NCBI GenBank assembly: GCA_022844045.1
Contig: JALHMM010000009.1
Location: 42,948 to 106,947 of the forward strand
Direction: 5' to 3'
Source of the DNA: Reyranellaceae bacterium
GTDB lineage: Bacteria; Pseudomonadota; Alphaproteobacteria; Reyranellales; Reyranellaceae
Length of the DNA: 64,000 bases
In this document: in pieces, positions 36,630 through 45,083 of the stretch
How the letters are laid out: each line of letters begins with the position of its first letter
How positions within the stretch are numbered: the first letter of the stretch is position 1
Notes under the pieces: generated by a model
What the model was told of the DNA's origin: nothing
Database searches by the model: none
What the model saw: only the letters and a program-made list of their open reading frames with translations
Translations under genes and position numbers: made by a program

Positions 36630-37796
36630 TCAATACGACTTCGGCAGCCCCAGCGCGCGTTCGGCGATGTAGCACAGCACCAGCTCGGCGCTGACCGGCG
36701 CGATGCGCGCGATCATGATCTCGCGCATGTAGCGCTCGACGTGGAACTCCTTGGCGTAGCCGTAGCCGCCATGGGTCAGCACCGCGCGCTCGCAGGCGGT
36801 GAACGCCGCTTCGGCCGCCATGTACTTGGCCGCGTTGGCCTCGGCGCCGCACTCCTTGCCGTTGTCGTAGAGCGAGGCGGCCTTGAAGGTCAGCAGGTCG
36901 GCGGCTTCAAGCTCCATCCAGTTCTTCGCCAGCGGATGCTGGATCCCCTGGTTCTGGCCGATCGGCCGGCCGAAGACGACGCGCTCCTTGGCGTATTGCG
37001 TGGCCTTCTTCAGCGCCAGGCGGCCTAGCCCGATCGCCTCGGCGGCGATCAACACGCGCTCGGGGTTCAGGCCGTGCAGCAGATAGTGAAAGCCTTTGCC
37101 CTCTTCGCCGATGCGGTCCTCGAGCGGTACCTTCAGCCCGTCGATGAACACCTGGTTGGTGTCGATCGCCTTGCGGCCCATCTTGTCGATCTCGCGCACC
37201 TCGATCTTCGATCGATCGAAGTCGGTGTAGAACAGCGACAGGCCGTCGGTCGATTTCTTGCACTGCTCGCGTGGCGTGGTGCGGGCGATCAGCAGCATCT
37301 TGTCGGCGATTTGCGCCGTCGTGGTCCACACCTTCTTGCCATGCACGACGTACTGGTTGCCGTCGCGCTCGGCCTTGGTCTCCAGCGCCGTGGTGTTGAG
37401 CCCGGCATTGGGTTCGGTGACGGCGAAGCAGCCCTTGACCTTGCCCTTGATGATGTCCGGCAGGATGCGCTTCTTCTGCTCCTCGGTGCCGAACACCACG
37501 ATCGGGTTGGGCCCGAAGATGTTGAGATGGATCGCCGAGGCGCCGCTGAAGCCCGCACCCGAGCCGGCCACGGTCTGCATCAGCAGCGCCGCCTCGGTGA
37601 TGCCCAGGCCCGAGCCGCCGTACTCTTCCGGCATGGCGATGCCAAGCCATCCCGAATCGGCCATGGCGGCGTAGAAGTCGTTGGGGAAGCCGCCTTCCTT
37701 GTCCTTCTTCAGCCAGTAAGCGTCGTCAAAGCGCGCGCACAGCTTCTCGACGCTGTCACGGATCGCGAGCTGATCGTCGGTGAAGGCGAAATCCAT
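36630..37796 (-). CDS. Acyl-CoA dehydrogenase
   Basis: The 388-residue flavoenzyme has the acyl-CoA dehydrogenase layout. The FAD/substrate block is CFAVTEPNAGLNTT near residue 123, then KKVWTTTAQIADKML, and the C-terminal helical domain holds RVVFGRPIGQNQ. At the position of the MCAD catalytic Glu376 it has IAPVSAEL (Pro367). A Glu is found instead at 246 (LNPERVLIA), where isovaleryl-CoA dehydrogenase keeps its base. The start is ATG at 37796. As the last gene of the leftward run, it probably acts in a short or branched acyl-CoA pathway. Confidence 0.92.
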   Translation of the reverse strand: MDFAFTDDQLAIRDSVEKLCARFDDAYWLKKDKEGGFPNDFYAAMADSGWLGIAMPEEYGGSGLGITEAALLMQTVAGSGAGFSGASAIHLNIFGPNPIVVFGTEEQKKRILPDIIKGKVKGCFAVTEPNAGLNTTALETKAERDGNQYVVHGKKVWTTTAQIADKMLLIARTTPREQCKKSTDGLSLFYTDFDRSKIEVREIDKMGRKAIDTNQVFIDGLKVPLEDRIGEEGKGFHYLLHGLNPERVLIAAEAIGLGRLALKKATQYAKERVVFGRPIGQNQGIQHPLAKNWMELEAADLLTFKAASLYDNGKECGAEANAAKYMAAEAAFTACERAVLTHGGYGYAKEFHVERYMREIMIARIAPVSAELVLCYIAERALGLPKSY

Positions 37797-37816
37797 GGAA
37801 ACTCTCCGGCTCTTCA

Positions 37817-37941
37817 CTCCCTCTCCCCGCATGCGGGGAGAGGGCTGGGGTGAGGGGTAGGCTCAAGTTGCGCGGGGTGGCGGCGCGTCACTCGACACAG
37901 CCCTCACCCCGACCCTCTCCCCCGCATGCGGGGAGAGGGAG
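37817..37941. repeat. Palindromic intergenic element, family C
   Basis: Outer hairpins ctctccccgcatgcggggag and cccgcatgcggggagagg bracket inner arms ggctggggtgagggg and ccctcaccccgaccc. The plan is like families A and B but with a distinct sequence. It lies between the PcaD-like hydrolase and acyl-CoA dehydrogenase genes of the leftward run and could cause partial termination there. Confidence 0.85.
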
Positions 37942-37950
37942 AAAACCGAA

Positions 37951-38748
37951 TCAGCGTTGCGCCCAGAGGAACGACATCATCGCCTTGTTGAAAGGCTCGG
38001 GCCGCTCGACGTTGGGCAGGTGGCGTGAGTTCGGGATGCCGACATAGCGGCCGCCGGGAATCTTGGCGGCGATGAACTGGTTGCGATCCGGCGGCGTGCC
38101 GGGATCCTCGTCGCCGCAGATCACCAGGGTCGGCGTCTTGATGGTGTGCAGGCGGTCCTCGAAGTTGAAGTTCTGGATCGCCGAGGCGCAGCCGAGGAAG
38201 CCCTGCGCGGTGGTGCCGGCGATGGTGGCGTGGATCTGCTTGTAGCGCGCCGGGTTGGCCGTCTTGAACGACGGCGTGAACCAGCGGTCCATCGTGCCGT
38301 CGGCCAAGGTCGCGAGGCCATTGTTGGCGCGCACCGCCGCCTTGCGCTCGTCCCACGACGCGGTCGAGCCGGGCGGCGTGCTGGGCTGGGTGTCGCAGAG
38401 GATCGCCGATTGCAGGCGCGCGGCGTGATCGAGCAGCAGCGCCTGGCCTATCATGCCGCCGATCGACAGGCCCATGTAGTGCGTCTTGCTGATCCCGAGC
38501 GCGTCGAGCGCCTTGATCACGTCCTGCGCCAGGATCGCCATGGTGTAGTCACCGGTGACCGGATCGCTGCCGCCATGACCGCGCATGTCCAGCCGCAGCA
38601 CGCGGAAGCCCGCCGCCAGCAGCACCGGCATCTGCTCCGCCCACATGCCGCCATCCGACGACAGGGAATGCGTGATGGTGATGACGGGCGCCCCCGGATC
38701 GCCGGACAGGTCGTAGTAGATGCGGTGGTTGTCGATGTTGAGAAGCAT
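37951..38748 (-). CDS. Alpha/beta hydrolase, 3-oxoadipate enol-lactonase-like
   Basis: The 265-residue protein matches PcaD-like alpha/beta hydrolases. The oxyanion segment reads HSLSSDGGMWAEQMP, followed by LRLDMRGHGGSDP, nucleophile elbow GLSIGG (Ser95), acid in CGDEDPGTP and His in NSRHLPNVE. PcaD opens the enol-lactone ring in protocatechuate breakdown, but the other pca genes are absent here, so a different ester or lactone may be cut. Confidence 0.88.
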   Translation of the reverse strand: MLLNIDNHRIYYDLSGDPGAPVITITHSLSSDGGMWAEQMPVLLAAGFRVLRLDMRGHGGSDPVTGDYTMAILAQDVIKALDALGISKTHYMGLSIGGMIGQALLLDHAARLQSAILCDTQPSTPPGSTASWDERKAAVRANNGLATLADGTMDRWFTPSFKTANPARYKQIHATIAGTTAQGFLGCASAIQNFNFEDRLHTIKTPTLVICGDEDPGTPPDRNQFIAAKIPGGRYVGIPNSRHLPNVERPEPFNKAMMSFLWAQR

Positions 38749-38786
38749 GCTGTCCTCCGCGGGAGATCCCTCGCTTGGTTCTGGAT

Positions 38787-38807
38787 GACGGGCGCCCTGC
38801 GCCCGTC
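38787..38807 (-). terminator. Hairpin after SDR stop
   Basis: A perfect 9-pair stem gacgggcgc/gcgcccgtc closes on loop cct and overlaps the end of the SDR stop codon. No T run follows. It may act as a weak attenuator or mRNA 3' stabiliser between the SDR and hydrolase genes. Confidence 0.4.
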
Positions 38808-39576
38808 ACATCGCGCTGATGCCACCGTCGATCACGACCTCGGAGCCGGTCATGAACGCGGATTCGTCCGACGCCAGGAAGACCAGCGCCCAACCGACCT
38901 CCTCGGGCTTGCCCAGCCGGCCGATCGGCACCTGGCGGCCGAGCTTCTGCTGCATCAGCTCGTTGCCGAAGCGGTCGCGGTATTTGTCGAGGATCGGCGT
39001 GTCGATGAATGTCGGATGCACGGAGTTACAGCGGATGTTGTAGCCGGACTTGGCGCAGTGCAGCGCCACGGACTTCGACAGCAGCCGCACGCCGGCCTTG
39101 GCCGAGTTGTAGGCCGCCATGTTGGCGCCGGCGATGATGCCGGAGATCGAGGAGATGTTGATGATCGAGCCGCCCAGCGTGCCGGTGTGCTTCTTGATCT
39201 CCTTCACGCCGTGCTTGCAGCCCAGGAAGACGCCGTCGAGATCAATGGCGTGCACCTTGCGCCATTCCTCCAGCTCGATGTCCTCGACCGTCTTGCTGAG
39301 CCCGATACCGGCGGAGTTCAAGAGCACGTGCAGGGCGCCGAATTTCGCCATCGCCGCGGCGATCGCCGCCTTCCACTGATCCTCGCTGGTGACGTCGAGC
39401 TTCACGAAATCGGCGGCCGAACCGATCTTCGCCGCAACGGCGCGGCCGCGCTCCTCGGCGATATCGGCGATCATCACTTTGGCGCCTTCGCGCGCCATCA
39501 ATTGGGCGGCGCATTCGCCCAGTCCCGAGGCGCCGCCGGTGATCAGCGCCACCTTGCCGTTCAGCCGTCCCGCCAT
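38806..39576 (-). CDS. Short-chain dehydrogenase/reductase
   Basis: This 256-residue classical SDR has cofactor motif GGASGLG (residues 14-20), NSAG (87-90), Ser in INISSISG (about 143), and YNSAK (Tyr156, Lys160). The C-terminus MTGSEVVIDGGISAM is typical. It is likely an NAD(P)-dependent hydroxyacyl or alcohol dehydrogenase. In this operon, with acyl-CoA dehydrogenase and MaoC, it could perform a 3-hydroxyacyl oxidation step. Confidence 0.92.
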   Translation of the reverse strand: MAGRLNGKVALITGGASGLGECAAQLMAREGAKVMIADIAEERGRAVAAKIGSAADFVKLDVTSEDQWKAAIAAAMAKFGALHVLLNSAGIGLSKTVEDIELEEWRKVHAIDLDGVFLGCKHGVKEIKKHTGTLGGSIINISSISGIIAGANMAAYNSAKAGVRLLSKSVALHCAKSGYNIRCNSVHPTFIDTPILDKYRDRFGNELMQQKLGRQVPIGRLGKPEEVGWALVFLASDESAFMTGSEVVIDGGISAM

Positions 39577-39591
39577 ATCAAGTTCCCCCGA

Positions 39592-39921
39592 TCACTTCAG
39601 GCACTTCGTCCGCACTTCGGCGGCGATCTGCTGCGCGCGCGGGCCGCCGCCCTTTTCCAGCTCGCGCTTGTCGGCCAGCGACATGGGCGCAACGATGCCC
39701 AGCGCGCAGGCGCAATAGGCCGCGGCTTGAGCCTGCGCCTCCGATGCCGGCTTGCCGTCCTTGATCAGCGCCTGCCGCGCCGAGTCTTCACAGCCTTTGG
39801 TGAAGTTCCGGGCGTACTCAGCTTCGGACACGCCGCCTAGCAGGCGTACGGCCAGCCAGCCGCCGAGCACCGCGACAACGATGGCGCCGACGACGACGGC
39901 TATGGTGGTGTTGCGCGACAT
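39592..39921 (-). CDS. Small anchored protein with four cysteines
   Basis: This 109-residue protein has a single N-terminal membrane segment at about residues 8-28 (IAVVVGAIVVAVLGGWLAV). The soluble part contains Cys44, Cys70, Cys72 and Cys107 (FTKGCEDSAR, YCACALG, RTKCLK). The spacing suggests disulfides in the periplasm or a small metal site. I do not recognise the family. It sits 15 bases before the SDR and 32 bases after an EamA gene in the leftward run. Confidence 0.7.
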   Translation of the reverse strand: MSRNTTIAVVVGAIVVAVLGGWLAVRLLGGVSEAEYARNFTKGCEDSARQALIKDGKPASEAQAQAAAYCACALGIVAPMSLADKRELEKGGGPRAQQIAAEVRTKCLK

Positions 39922-39953
39922 GGCTGGCGCTCCCGTGAACCGTGGAATAGCGA

Positions 39954-40880
39954 TTAAACGGTACCGGCGCGGGTCGCGCCAGTGCGCGCCGCGACGCTTT
40001 CCCGGTGTGCGATATAGCTGGTGGCGACGACGATCACGGCGGCGCCGATGAAGGTCCACAGGTCGGCGGTGTGGCCGAACACCGCCAGGTCGAGCAAGGT
40101 CGCCCAGACGATGCCGAGGAAGCCCACGGTCTGCACCGAGGAGATATCGGCGAGGCGGAACGCCCAGGTCATCAGGAAATAGCCCATGGTGCCGGTGACG
40201 CCGGCGACGGCGAACCAGCCGAGCTGTTCCGGCGTGGGCATGCGGAAATCCCACAGCGCGAGCGGCGCGAAGAACAGCACGGCCAGCACGCTCTGCCAGA
40301 AGACGACGACTTCCGGCTTCTCGTGCGCGGAGATCACCTTGGCGACGAGGTTGGACGCCGCCGTCAGCGGCACCGCCGCGAGCATCACCAGGGCGAAGGG
40401 ATTGAGGCCGGCATTCCACGGCCGCACGATCAGCAGCACGCCGAAGAAGCCCAGCAGCACCGCGAGCCAGCGCCGCCAGTGCACGCGCTCGCCGAGGAAC
40501 AGGGCGGCGCCCAGGGTGACGAAGATCGGTCCGGTGAAGCCCAGCGCGGCGGCCTGCGCCAGCGGGATCGCCGCGATCGCCCAGTACCACAGGCCGTAGC
40601 CCGCGGTGTGGAAGACGGAGCGCAGGAGATGGCGCGGCAGCTGCGTCGTGCGCAGCGACGAGAGCCCGCCCTTGACCAGGAAGGGCGCGGTGAACAGCAG
40701 GCCGGCGATCCAGCGGCCCCACGACACCTCGAGCGGCGGCAGCTCGAGCGTGAGGTGGCGCACCGTGGCGTTGAGCCCCTGGAAGAAGATGCCGGCGAGG
40801 ATCGCGAAGGAGAAGGCGCGCGCGGCGCGCGAGGGGATCAGCCGCTCCAGCAGGTCGGGCAGGCGGTCGGCGGCGGACAT
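39954..40880 (-). CDS. EamA/DMT family transporter, copy 1
   Basis: The 308-residue protein has about ten membrane segments in two EamA halves. The half-repeat is marked by ALGFTGPIFVTLGAALFLGE in the first half and VQTVGFLGIVWATLLDL in the second. DMT transporters export metabolites or amino acids, but substrates are seldom predictable. It abuts the next EamA gene with no gap (40880/40881). It is one of three paralogues in a row. Confidence 0.9.
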   Translation of the reverse strand: MSAADRLPDLLERLIPSRAARAFSFAILAGIFFQGLNATVRHLTLELPPLEVSWGRWIAGLLFTAPFLVKGGLSSLRTTQLPRHLLRSVFHTAGYGLWYWAIAAIPLAQAAALGFTGPIFVTLGAALFLGERVHWRRWLAVLLGFFGVLLIVRPWNAGLNPFALVMLAAVPLTAASNLVAKVISAHEKPEVVVFWQSVLAVLFFAPLALWDFRMPTPEQLGWFAVAGVTGTMGYFLMTWAFRLADISSVQTVGFLGIVWATLLDLAVFGHTADLWTFIGAAVIVVATSYIAHRESVAARTGATRAGTV

Positions 40881-41804
40881 CTACTCTGCCGCTGCCGGTC
40901 GTGGCGCGGTCTTGGGCGCCCTGGCGGCGCGGGCGATACGCGCTTCATGCCGCGCCAGCCACAGCGTGGCGCTGAAGATCACCACGCCACCGGCGACTGT
41001 CCAGCTCTCGGGCACGCTGGAGAAGGCGATGTAGCCGCCGAGCGAAGCCCACAGCAGGTCGAGGAAGCGCACCGGCTGCGTGGCCGAGACGTCGGCGACG
41101 CGCAGCGCCTGGGTGACGCAATAATGGCCGGCGGCGCCGAGCAAGCCGCAGAGCACGAACCAACCCCATTGCCAGGTCGAGGGCGTGGTCCAGTCCCAGA
41201 GCGCGAAGGGCAGGGCGAAAAGCGCCACCAGCCCGTGCTGCCAGATCACGATCGCCTCGGACGTATCGTGGCGCGTCAGCAGCTTGGCGACGATGAAGGA
41301 GGCTGCGAAGGTTGGCGCCGCGAGCAGCAACAGCCCGTTGCCCCAGGTGACGCCGCTGAAGCCGGGCGCGGTCCAGGGATGCACGACGATCAGCGCGCCG
41401 ATGAAGCCCATGAACACCGCCGCCCAGCGCGTCACGCTCATCTTCTCGCCCAGCACCAGCACAGCGCCCAGGCACATGAAGATCGGGCCGGTGAAGCCCA
41501 GCGCCGTCATCTCGGCCATGCTGACCATCGGCAGCGCGAGAAACCACAGCAGCAGGCCGCCGAGATGAAACAGTGCGCGCAGCACCTGCAGGCCGGGCGC
41601 GCCGGTGCGCATGCGGCTCCAGCCCAGCTGTAATGCGATCGGCAGCAGCACGACGAAACCGAAGAAATAGCGCAGGAAGCCGACGACCCACGGATCGAGG
41701 TCGTGCGCCAGCCACTTCATGATGGTGTTGAGCGCCGCGAAGAGCGCGCCGCTGGCGGCCATCCACAGCATGCCGCGCAACGCGGCTGGCAGAGCCTGAA
41801 ACAC
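40881..41804 (-). CDS. EamA/DMT family transporter, copy 2
   Basis: The 307-residue EamA transporter is similar throughout to its two neighbours. Shared landmarks are ALGFTGPIFMCLGAVLVLGE and the second-half block VADVSATQPVRFLDLLWASL. Ten membrane segments are expected. The short N-terminus and Ala/Pro-rich C-terminal tail (APKTAPRPAAAE) differ from copy 1. It probably arose by tandem duplication. Confidence 0.9.
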   Translation of the reverse strand: MFQALPAALRGMLWMAASGALFAALNTIMKWLAHDLDPWVVGFLRYFFGFVVLLPIALQLGWSRMRTGAPGLQVLRALFHLGGLLLWFLALPMVSMAEMTALGFTGPIFMCLGAVLVLGEKMSVTRWAAVFMGFIGALIVVHPWTAPGFSGVTWGNGLLLLAAPTFAASFIVAKLLTRHDTSEAIVIWQHGLVALFALPFALWDWTTPSTWQWGWFVLCGLLGAAGHYCVTQALRVADVSATQPVRFLDLLWASLGGYIAFSSVPESWTVAGGVVIFSATLWLARHEARIARAARAPKTAPRPAAAE

Positions 41805-41876
41805 GCGGCGGACTATAGTCGGGCGCGCGCCATACGCACTACCGGCGGGTGCGGAACCCTGCCATGCGGGTCGCGA

Positions 41877-42803
41877 TCACGGGGCCGCCGGCGGCCGGGC
41901 GTCGGCGCTGCGCACCTGGGCGCGGCGCACCGCCTCGCGGTGCGAGATGTAGAGCGCGCTGGCGAAGATCACGGCGGCGCCGACGAAGGTCCAGATGCCG
42001 GGCTGCTGCGAGAACAGCAGGAAGCCGAACAGCGTGTTCCAGATCAGCGACAGGAAGCCGATCGGCTGCAGGGCCGAGATCTCGGCCACCTGGTAGCCAC
42101 GCTGCATGATCAGGTGGCCGGCGGTACCGAAGAAGCCGGCCAGCAGGAACCAGCCGGCCTGCGTCCAGGTCAGCGGCTGCCAGTGCCAGATCGCGAAGGG
42201 CGCGGCGCAGAGCACGATGAAGACCGACTGGTAGATCACGATCGTGTCGGCGCGGTCGGTGGCCGACAGCGACTTGGCCATCAGGTTCGAGGCCGAGAAC
42301 AGCGGCGTCGAGGCCAGCGCGCAGATGGCGCCCAAGGTGATCGTCTCGAAGCCGGGGCGGATGATGATCATGGCGCCGATGAAGCCGACGACGACGGCCG
42401 CCCAGCGCCGCAACCGCACGTCCTCGCCAAGGAACAGGGCGGCGCCGATGGTGACGAAGATCGGGCCTGTGAAGCCCAGCGCCGTCAGATCGGCCAGCGT
42501 GATCAGCGGCAACGCGACGAACCACAGCTGCATGCCGGCGCTGTGGAAGGCGCCACGTAGCGCGTGAGTGCCGAGCTTGCGGGTGCGGAACGGCTGGATC
42601 AGGCCATGGCGATAGAAGACATGCAGCAGGAACACCGCGCCGAACAGATAGCGGCAGAACGCCATCATGTAGGAATTGAGCTCCTGCGCCGGAAAGTAGG
42701 TGGCGATGTTCAGCGCCGAGAACAGCACGCCCGATATGCCGACCAGGATGATGCCCCGTAGATTGCCGGGCTGCGCCGCCCACCAGGCCTTGAGCGCCGT
42801 CAT
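41877..42803 (-). CDS. EamA/DMT family transporter, copy 3
   Basis: This 308-residue paralogue has landmarks ALGFTGPIFVTIGAALFLGE and VAEISALQPIGFLSLIWNTL. The start overlaps the stop of the ChaC-like gene by four bases (ATGA), so it is translationally coupled to the upstream genes. A 72-base gap separates it from copy 2, the largest in the EamA triplet. Confidence 0.9.
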   Translation of the reverse strand: MTALKAWWAAQPGNLRGIILVGISGVLFSALNIATYFPAQELNSYMMAFCRYLFGAVFLLHVFYRHGLIQPFRTRKLGTHALRGAFHSAGMQLWFVALPLITLADLTALGFTGPIFVTIGAALFLGEDVRLRRWAAVVVGFIGAMIIIRPGFETITLGAICALASTPLFSASNLMAKSLSATDRADTIVIYQSVFIVLCAAPFAIWHWQPLTWTQAGWFLLAGFFGTAGHLIMQRGYQVAEISALQPIGFLSLIWNTLFGFLLFSQQPGIWTFVGAAVIFASALYISHREAVRRAQVRSADARPPAAP

Positions 42804-43534
42804 CGCTGGCCGCCGCGCAGGCGCAGCACTTCAGTCTCCAGCGACTCGATATAGGGGTCGGTGACGCCGATGGCGCGCAGCTGGTCGGCGCATTCGAACA
42901 GATAGGAGCGGCAGGTGCCGCGGCGGCCCTCGGCGAAGGCCATGCTTTCGGCTTTCGTCGTCACGCTCATGCCGCCGCAATACTGCGGATGCTGAGGATT
43001 GATAACGAAGGTCAGCGCCCGCAACCCGTTGCCCGTCTCGTCGGTGCAGTCGACCCAGGCGGCGTCGTAGATGCCGCTCAGCATCTCGCGGTTGAACAGG
43101 ATCGAGATCTCGGTCTCGACCTGCGAGGCGGTGATGCGATAGGCGACGCCGTCGCAGGCGCCGCCCTTCTCGACACCCAGCATCAGGCCGGGTCGTTCCG
43201 GTGTGCCGCGGCCCATCGGTGTCCAGAAGCAGAAGCTGCGGCGCCAGCCCTCGAGTCGCGCCGGCCGGCGCTCGACATAGTCGAACGCCGGGTTCCACAT
43301 CAGCGAGCCGTAGCCGAAGACCCAGGCGTCGGTGCCTTCGGTCCAGCCGGCCAGGCAATCGGTGAGTCGCTGGTCGCGGTCCTCGCGTGGCAGGAAGTAG
43401 TCGAAGCCGAGCTTGCGCGCTTCCTCGGCCAGCTGATCGATGCGCTCCGCCGTCAGCTCCTCGCGCACCAGCGGCTGGCCGGTCTTGCCCCAGATGGTGG
43501 GCTTGTCGTGCGGCGGGGGAGCGCGGTCGTTCAT
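42800..43534 (-). CDS. ChaC-like gamma-glutamylcyclotransferase
   Basis: The 244-residue protein matches ChaC. The binding loop is VFGYGSLMWNP (YGSL at 75-78), followed by RPARLEGWRRSFCFWTPMGRGT and GLMLGVEKGGACDGVAYRI. ChaC cleaves glutathione into 5-oxoproline and Cys-Gly in the cytosol. Both ends overlap neighbours by four bases (ATGA), so it is coupled to the MaoC and EamA genes. A product of this enzyme, 5-oxoproline, is also the substrate type of oxoprolinases like HyuAB, encoded 10 kb away; the link is speculative. Confidence 0.92.
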   Translation of the reverse strand: MNDRAPPPHDKPTIWGKTGQPLVREELTAERIDQLAEEARKLGFDYFLPREDRDQRLTDCLAGWTEGTDAWVFGYGSLMWNPAFDYVERRPARLEGWRRSFCFWTPMGRGTPERPGLMLGVEKGGACDGVAYRITASQVETEISILFNREMLSGIYDAAWVDCTDETGNGLRALTFVINPQHPQYCGGMSVTTKAESMAFAEGRRGTCRSYLFECADQLRAIGVTDPYIESLETEVLRLRGGQR

Positions 43535-44001
43535 GTCTTGGCGTAGGCGATGCCCATGGTCTCCGCGACGCAGGCCGGGCGATCCTTGCCCTCGATCTCG
43601 ATCGTCCACTCGTAAGTCATGCGCACGCCGTTGTTGGCGACGTCGTCGGCGGCCACCAGCTTTTGCCGGCCGCGCACCCGCGCGCCGACCTGCACCGGGT
43701 TGGTGAAGCGCACCTTGTTGGAACCGTAGTTGATGCCGTTGCGCACGTTGTTGACGTGCAGGACGTTGTGGCTGAACCAGGGGATCAGCGACAGCGTGAG
43801 ATAGCCGTGCGCGATCGGCTTGCCGTCGGGCATGTCCTTCTTGCAGCGCTCGACGTCGACGTGGATCCACTGATGATCGCCGGTGGCGTCGGCGAAGGTG
43901 TTGACGCGCTCCTGGGTGATCTCCAGCCAGTCGCTGACACCCAGCTCCTGTCCGACCAGCGCTTTCATCGCCTGCGGGCTGTCCACGGTTCGCTTCGCCA
44001 T
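43531..44001 (-). CDS. MaoC-like dehydratase (NodN type)
   Basis: The 156-residue protein has the hotdog-fold MaoC/R-hydratase motif ADATGDHQWIHVD, giving the Asp42/His47 dyad. It is most like NodN-type single-domain enzymes that hydrate enoyl-CoAs to (R)-3-hydroxyacyl-CoAs. The ATG at 44001 was chosen because the motif distance fits the family and the open upstream frame is unrelated. It is the first gene of the nine-gene leftward run and is divergent from a crotonase gene, with 257 bases between where promoters must lie. Confidence 0.9.
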   Translation of the reverse strand: MAKRTVDSPQAMKALVGQELGVSDWLEITQERVNTFADATGDHQWIHVDVERCKKDMPDGKPIAHGYLTLSLIPWFSHNVLHVNNVRNGINYGSNKVRFTNPVQVGARVRGRQKLVAADDVANNGVRMTYEWTIEIEGKDRPACVAETMGIAYAKT

Positions 44002-44258
44002 GCTGTCCTCCCTCTCCTCAGGAATGTTTCGTCGTCCGGCGTAGCGCCGAACCGGCCGGTCGCGCAAACGAAACCGGCTCATGCCGTCGATAACGACCAC
44101 GGGGGTGGAATGGGGCGGCGGTCAGGCGCTTCAGATCTGTCACGGCGTCCCGTATGGCGGTCGGCGCAGCTTGTCCACCGCTTTGGCCCACCTCACAATG
44201 GACGGCGCCACGAATCAACAGACATCGGCGCAACGCGCCCATTCCGGAGGGAACGTCC

Positions 44259-45083
44259 ATGGCCTACGAGCAGATCCTCGTCGAGACCGCCGATCGCGTC
44301 CGCACCATCACGCTCAACCGGCCGGACCGGCTGAACGCCTGGACCGGCACGATGCACAGCGAGCTCAAGCAGGCCATGCACGAGGCCGGCGCCGATCCCG
44401 AGGTGCGGGTGATCATCCTCACCGGAGCCGGCCGCGGCTTCTGCGCCGGCGCCGACATGGGCGGCCTGCAGCAGATCGGCGCCGCGGGCGCGGTGGTCGA
44501 CCGCTCGACCAAGACCCAGGACGTGCCGGCGGGCGGCAGCACCATCGCCGATTTCCGCATGAACTACTCATATTTCCCGTCGATCCCCAAGCCGATCATC
44601 GCCGCGATCAACGGGCCCTGTGCCGGGTTGGGCCTGGTGATCTCGCTTTACTGCGACATGCGCTACGCCGCCGAGAACGCGGTCTTCACGACAGCCTTCG
44701 CCGCGCGCGGCCTGATCGCCGAGCACGGCGTGTCGTGGCTGCTGCCGCATTTCGTCGGCCTGCCGGCGGCGATGGACCTGCTGCTCTCGGCCAGGAAGTT
44801 CCGCGCGCCCGAAGCGCTGGCGCTGGGCATGGTCAACCGCGTGCTGCCCGACGCCGATCTCCTGAAGGAGACCAAGACCTATGCCAAACTGCTGGCCGAA
44901 ACCGTCTCGCCGCGCTCGCTGGCGGTGATGAAGCGCCAGATCTGGGAGGCGCAGTTCCAGACGCTCGCCGAGGCCACGGTGAAGGCCAACCACGAGATGG
45001 AGCTGAGCTTCGCCGCCGACGACTTCAAGGAAGGCGTCGCCCACTACGTCGAGAAGCGGGCGCCGAAGTTCACCGGGCGCTGA
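44259..45083 (+). CDS. Crotonase-fold enzyme, isomerase-like
   Basis: The 274-residue protein is a crotonase: CoA-binding LNRPDRLNAWTG, oxyanion loop FCAGADM, then INGPCAGLGL. Both glutamates of true enoyl-CoA hydratases (rat Glu144 and Glu164) are replaced, by Val and Phe in my alignment. A single Glu155 stands in GLIAEHGVSWLLP, where delta3,delta2-enoyl-CoA isomerases (Eci1 type) carry their base. An isomerase is therefore more likely than a hydratase. The ATG at 44259 follows GGAGGG. The 3' end overlaps the convergent LysR gene by 14 bases. Confidence 0.88.
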   Translation: MAYEQILVETADRVRTITLNRPDRLNAWTGTMHSELKQAMHEAGADPEVRVIILTGAGRGFCAGADMGGLQQIGAAGAVVDRSTKTQDVPAGGSTIADFRMNYSYFPSIPKPIIAAINGPCAGLGLVISLYCDMRYAAENAVFTTAFAARGLIAEHGVSWLLPHFVGLPAAMDLLLSARKFRAPEALALGMVNRVLPDADLLKETKTYAKLLAETVSPRSLAVMKRQIWEAQFQTLAEATVKANHEMELSFAADDFKEGVAHYVEKRAPKFTGR

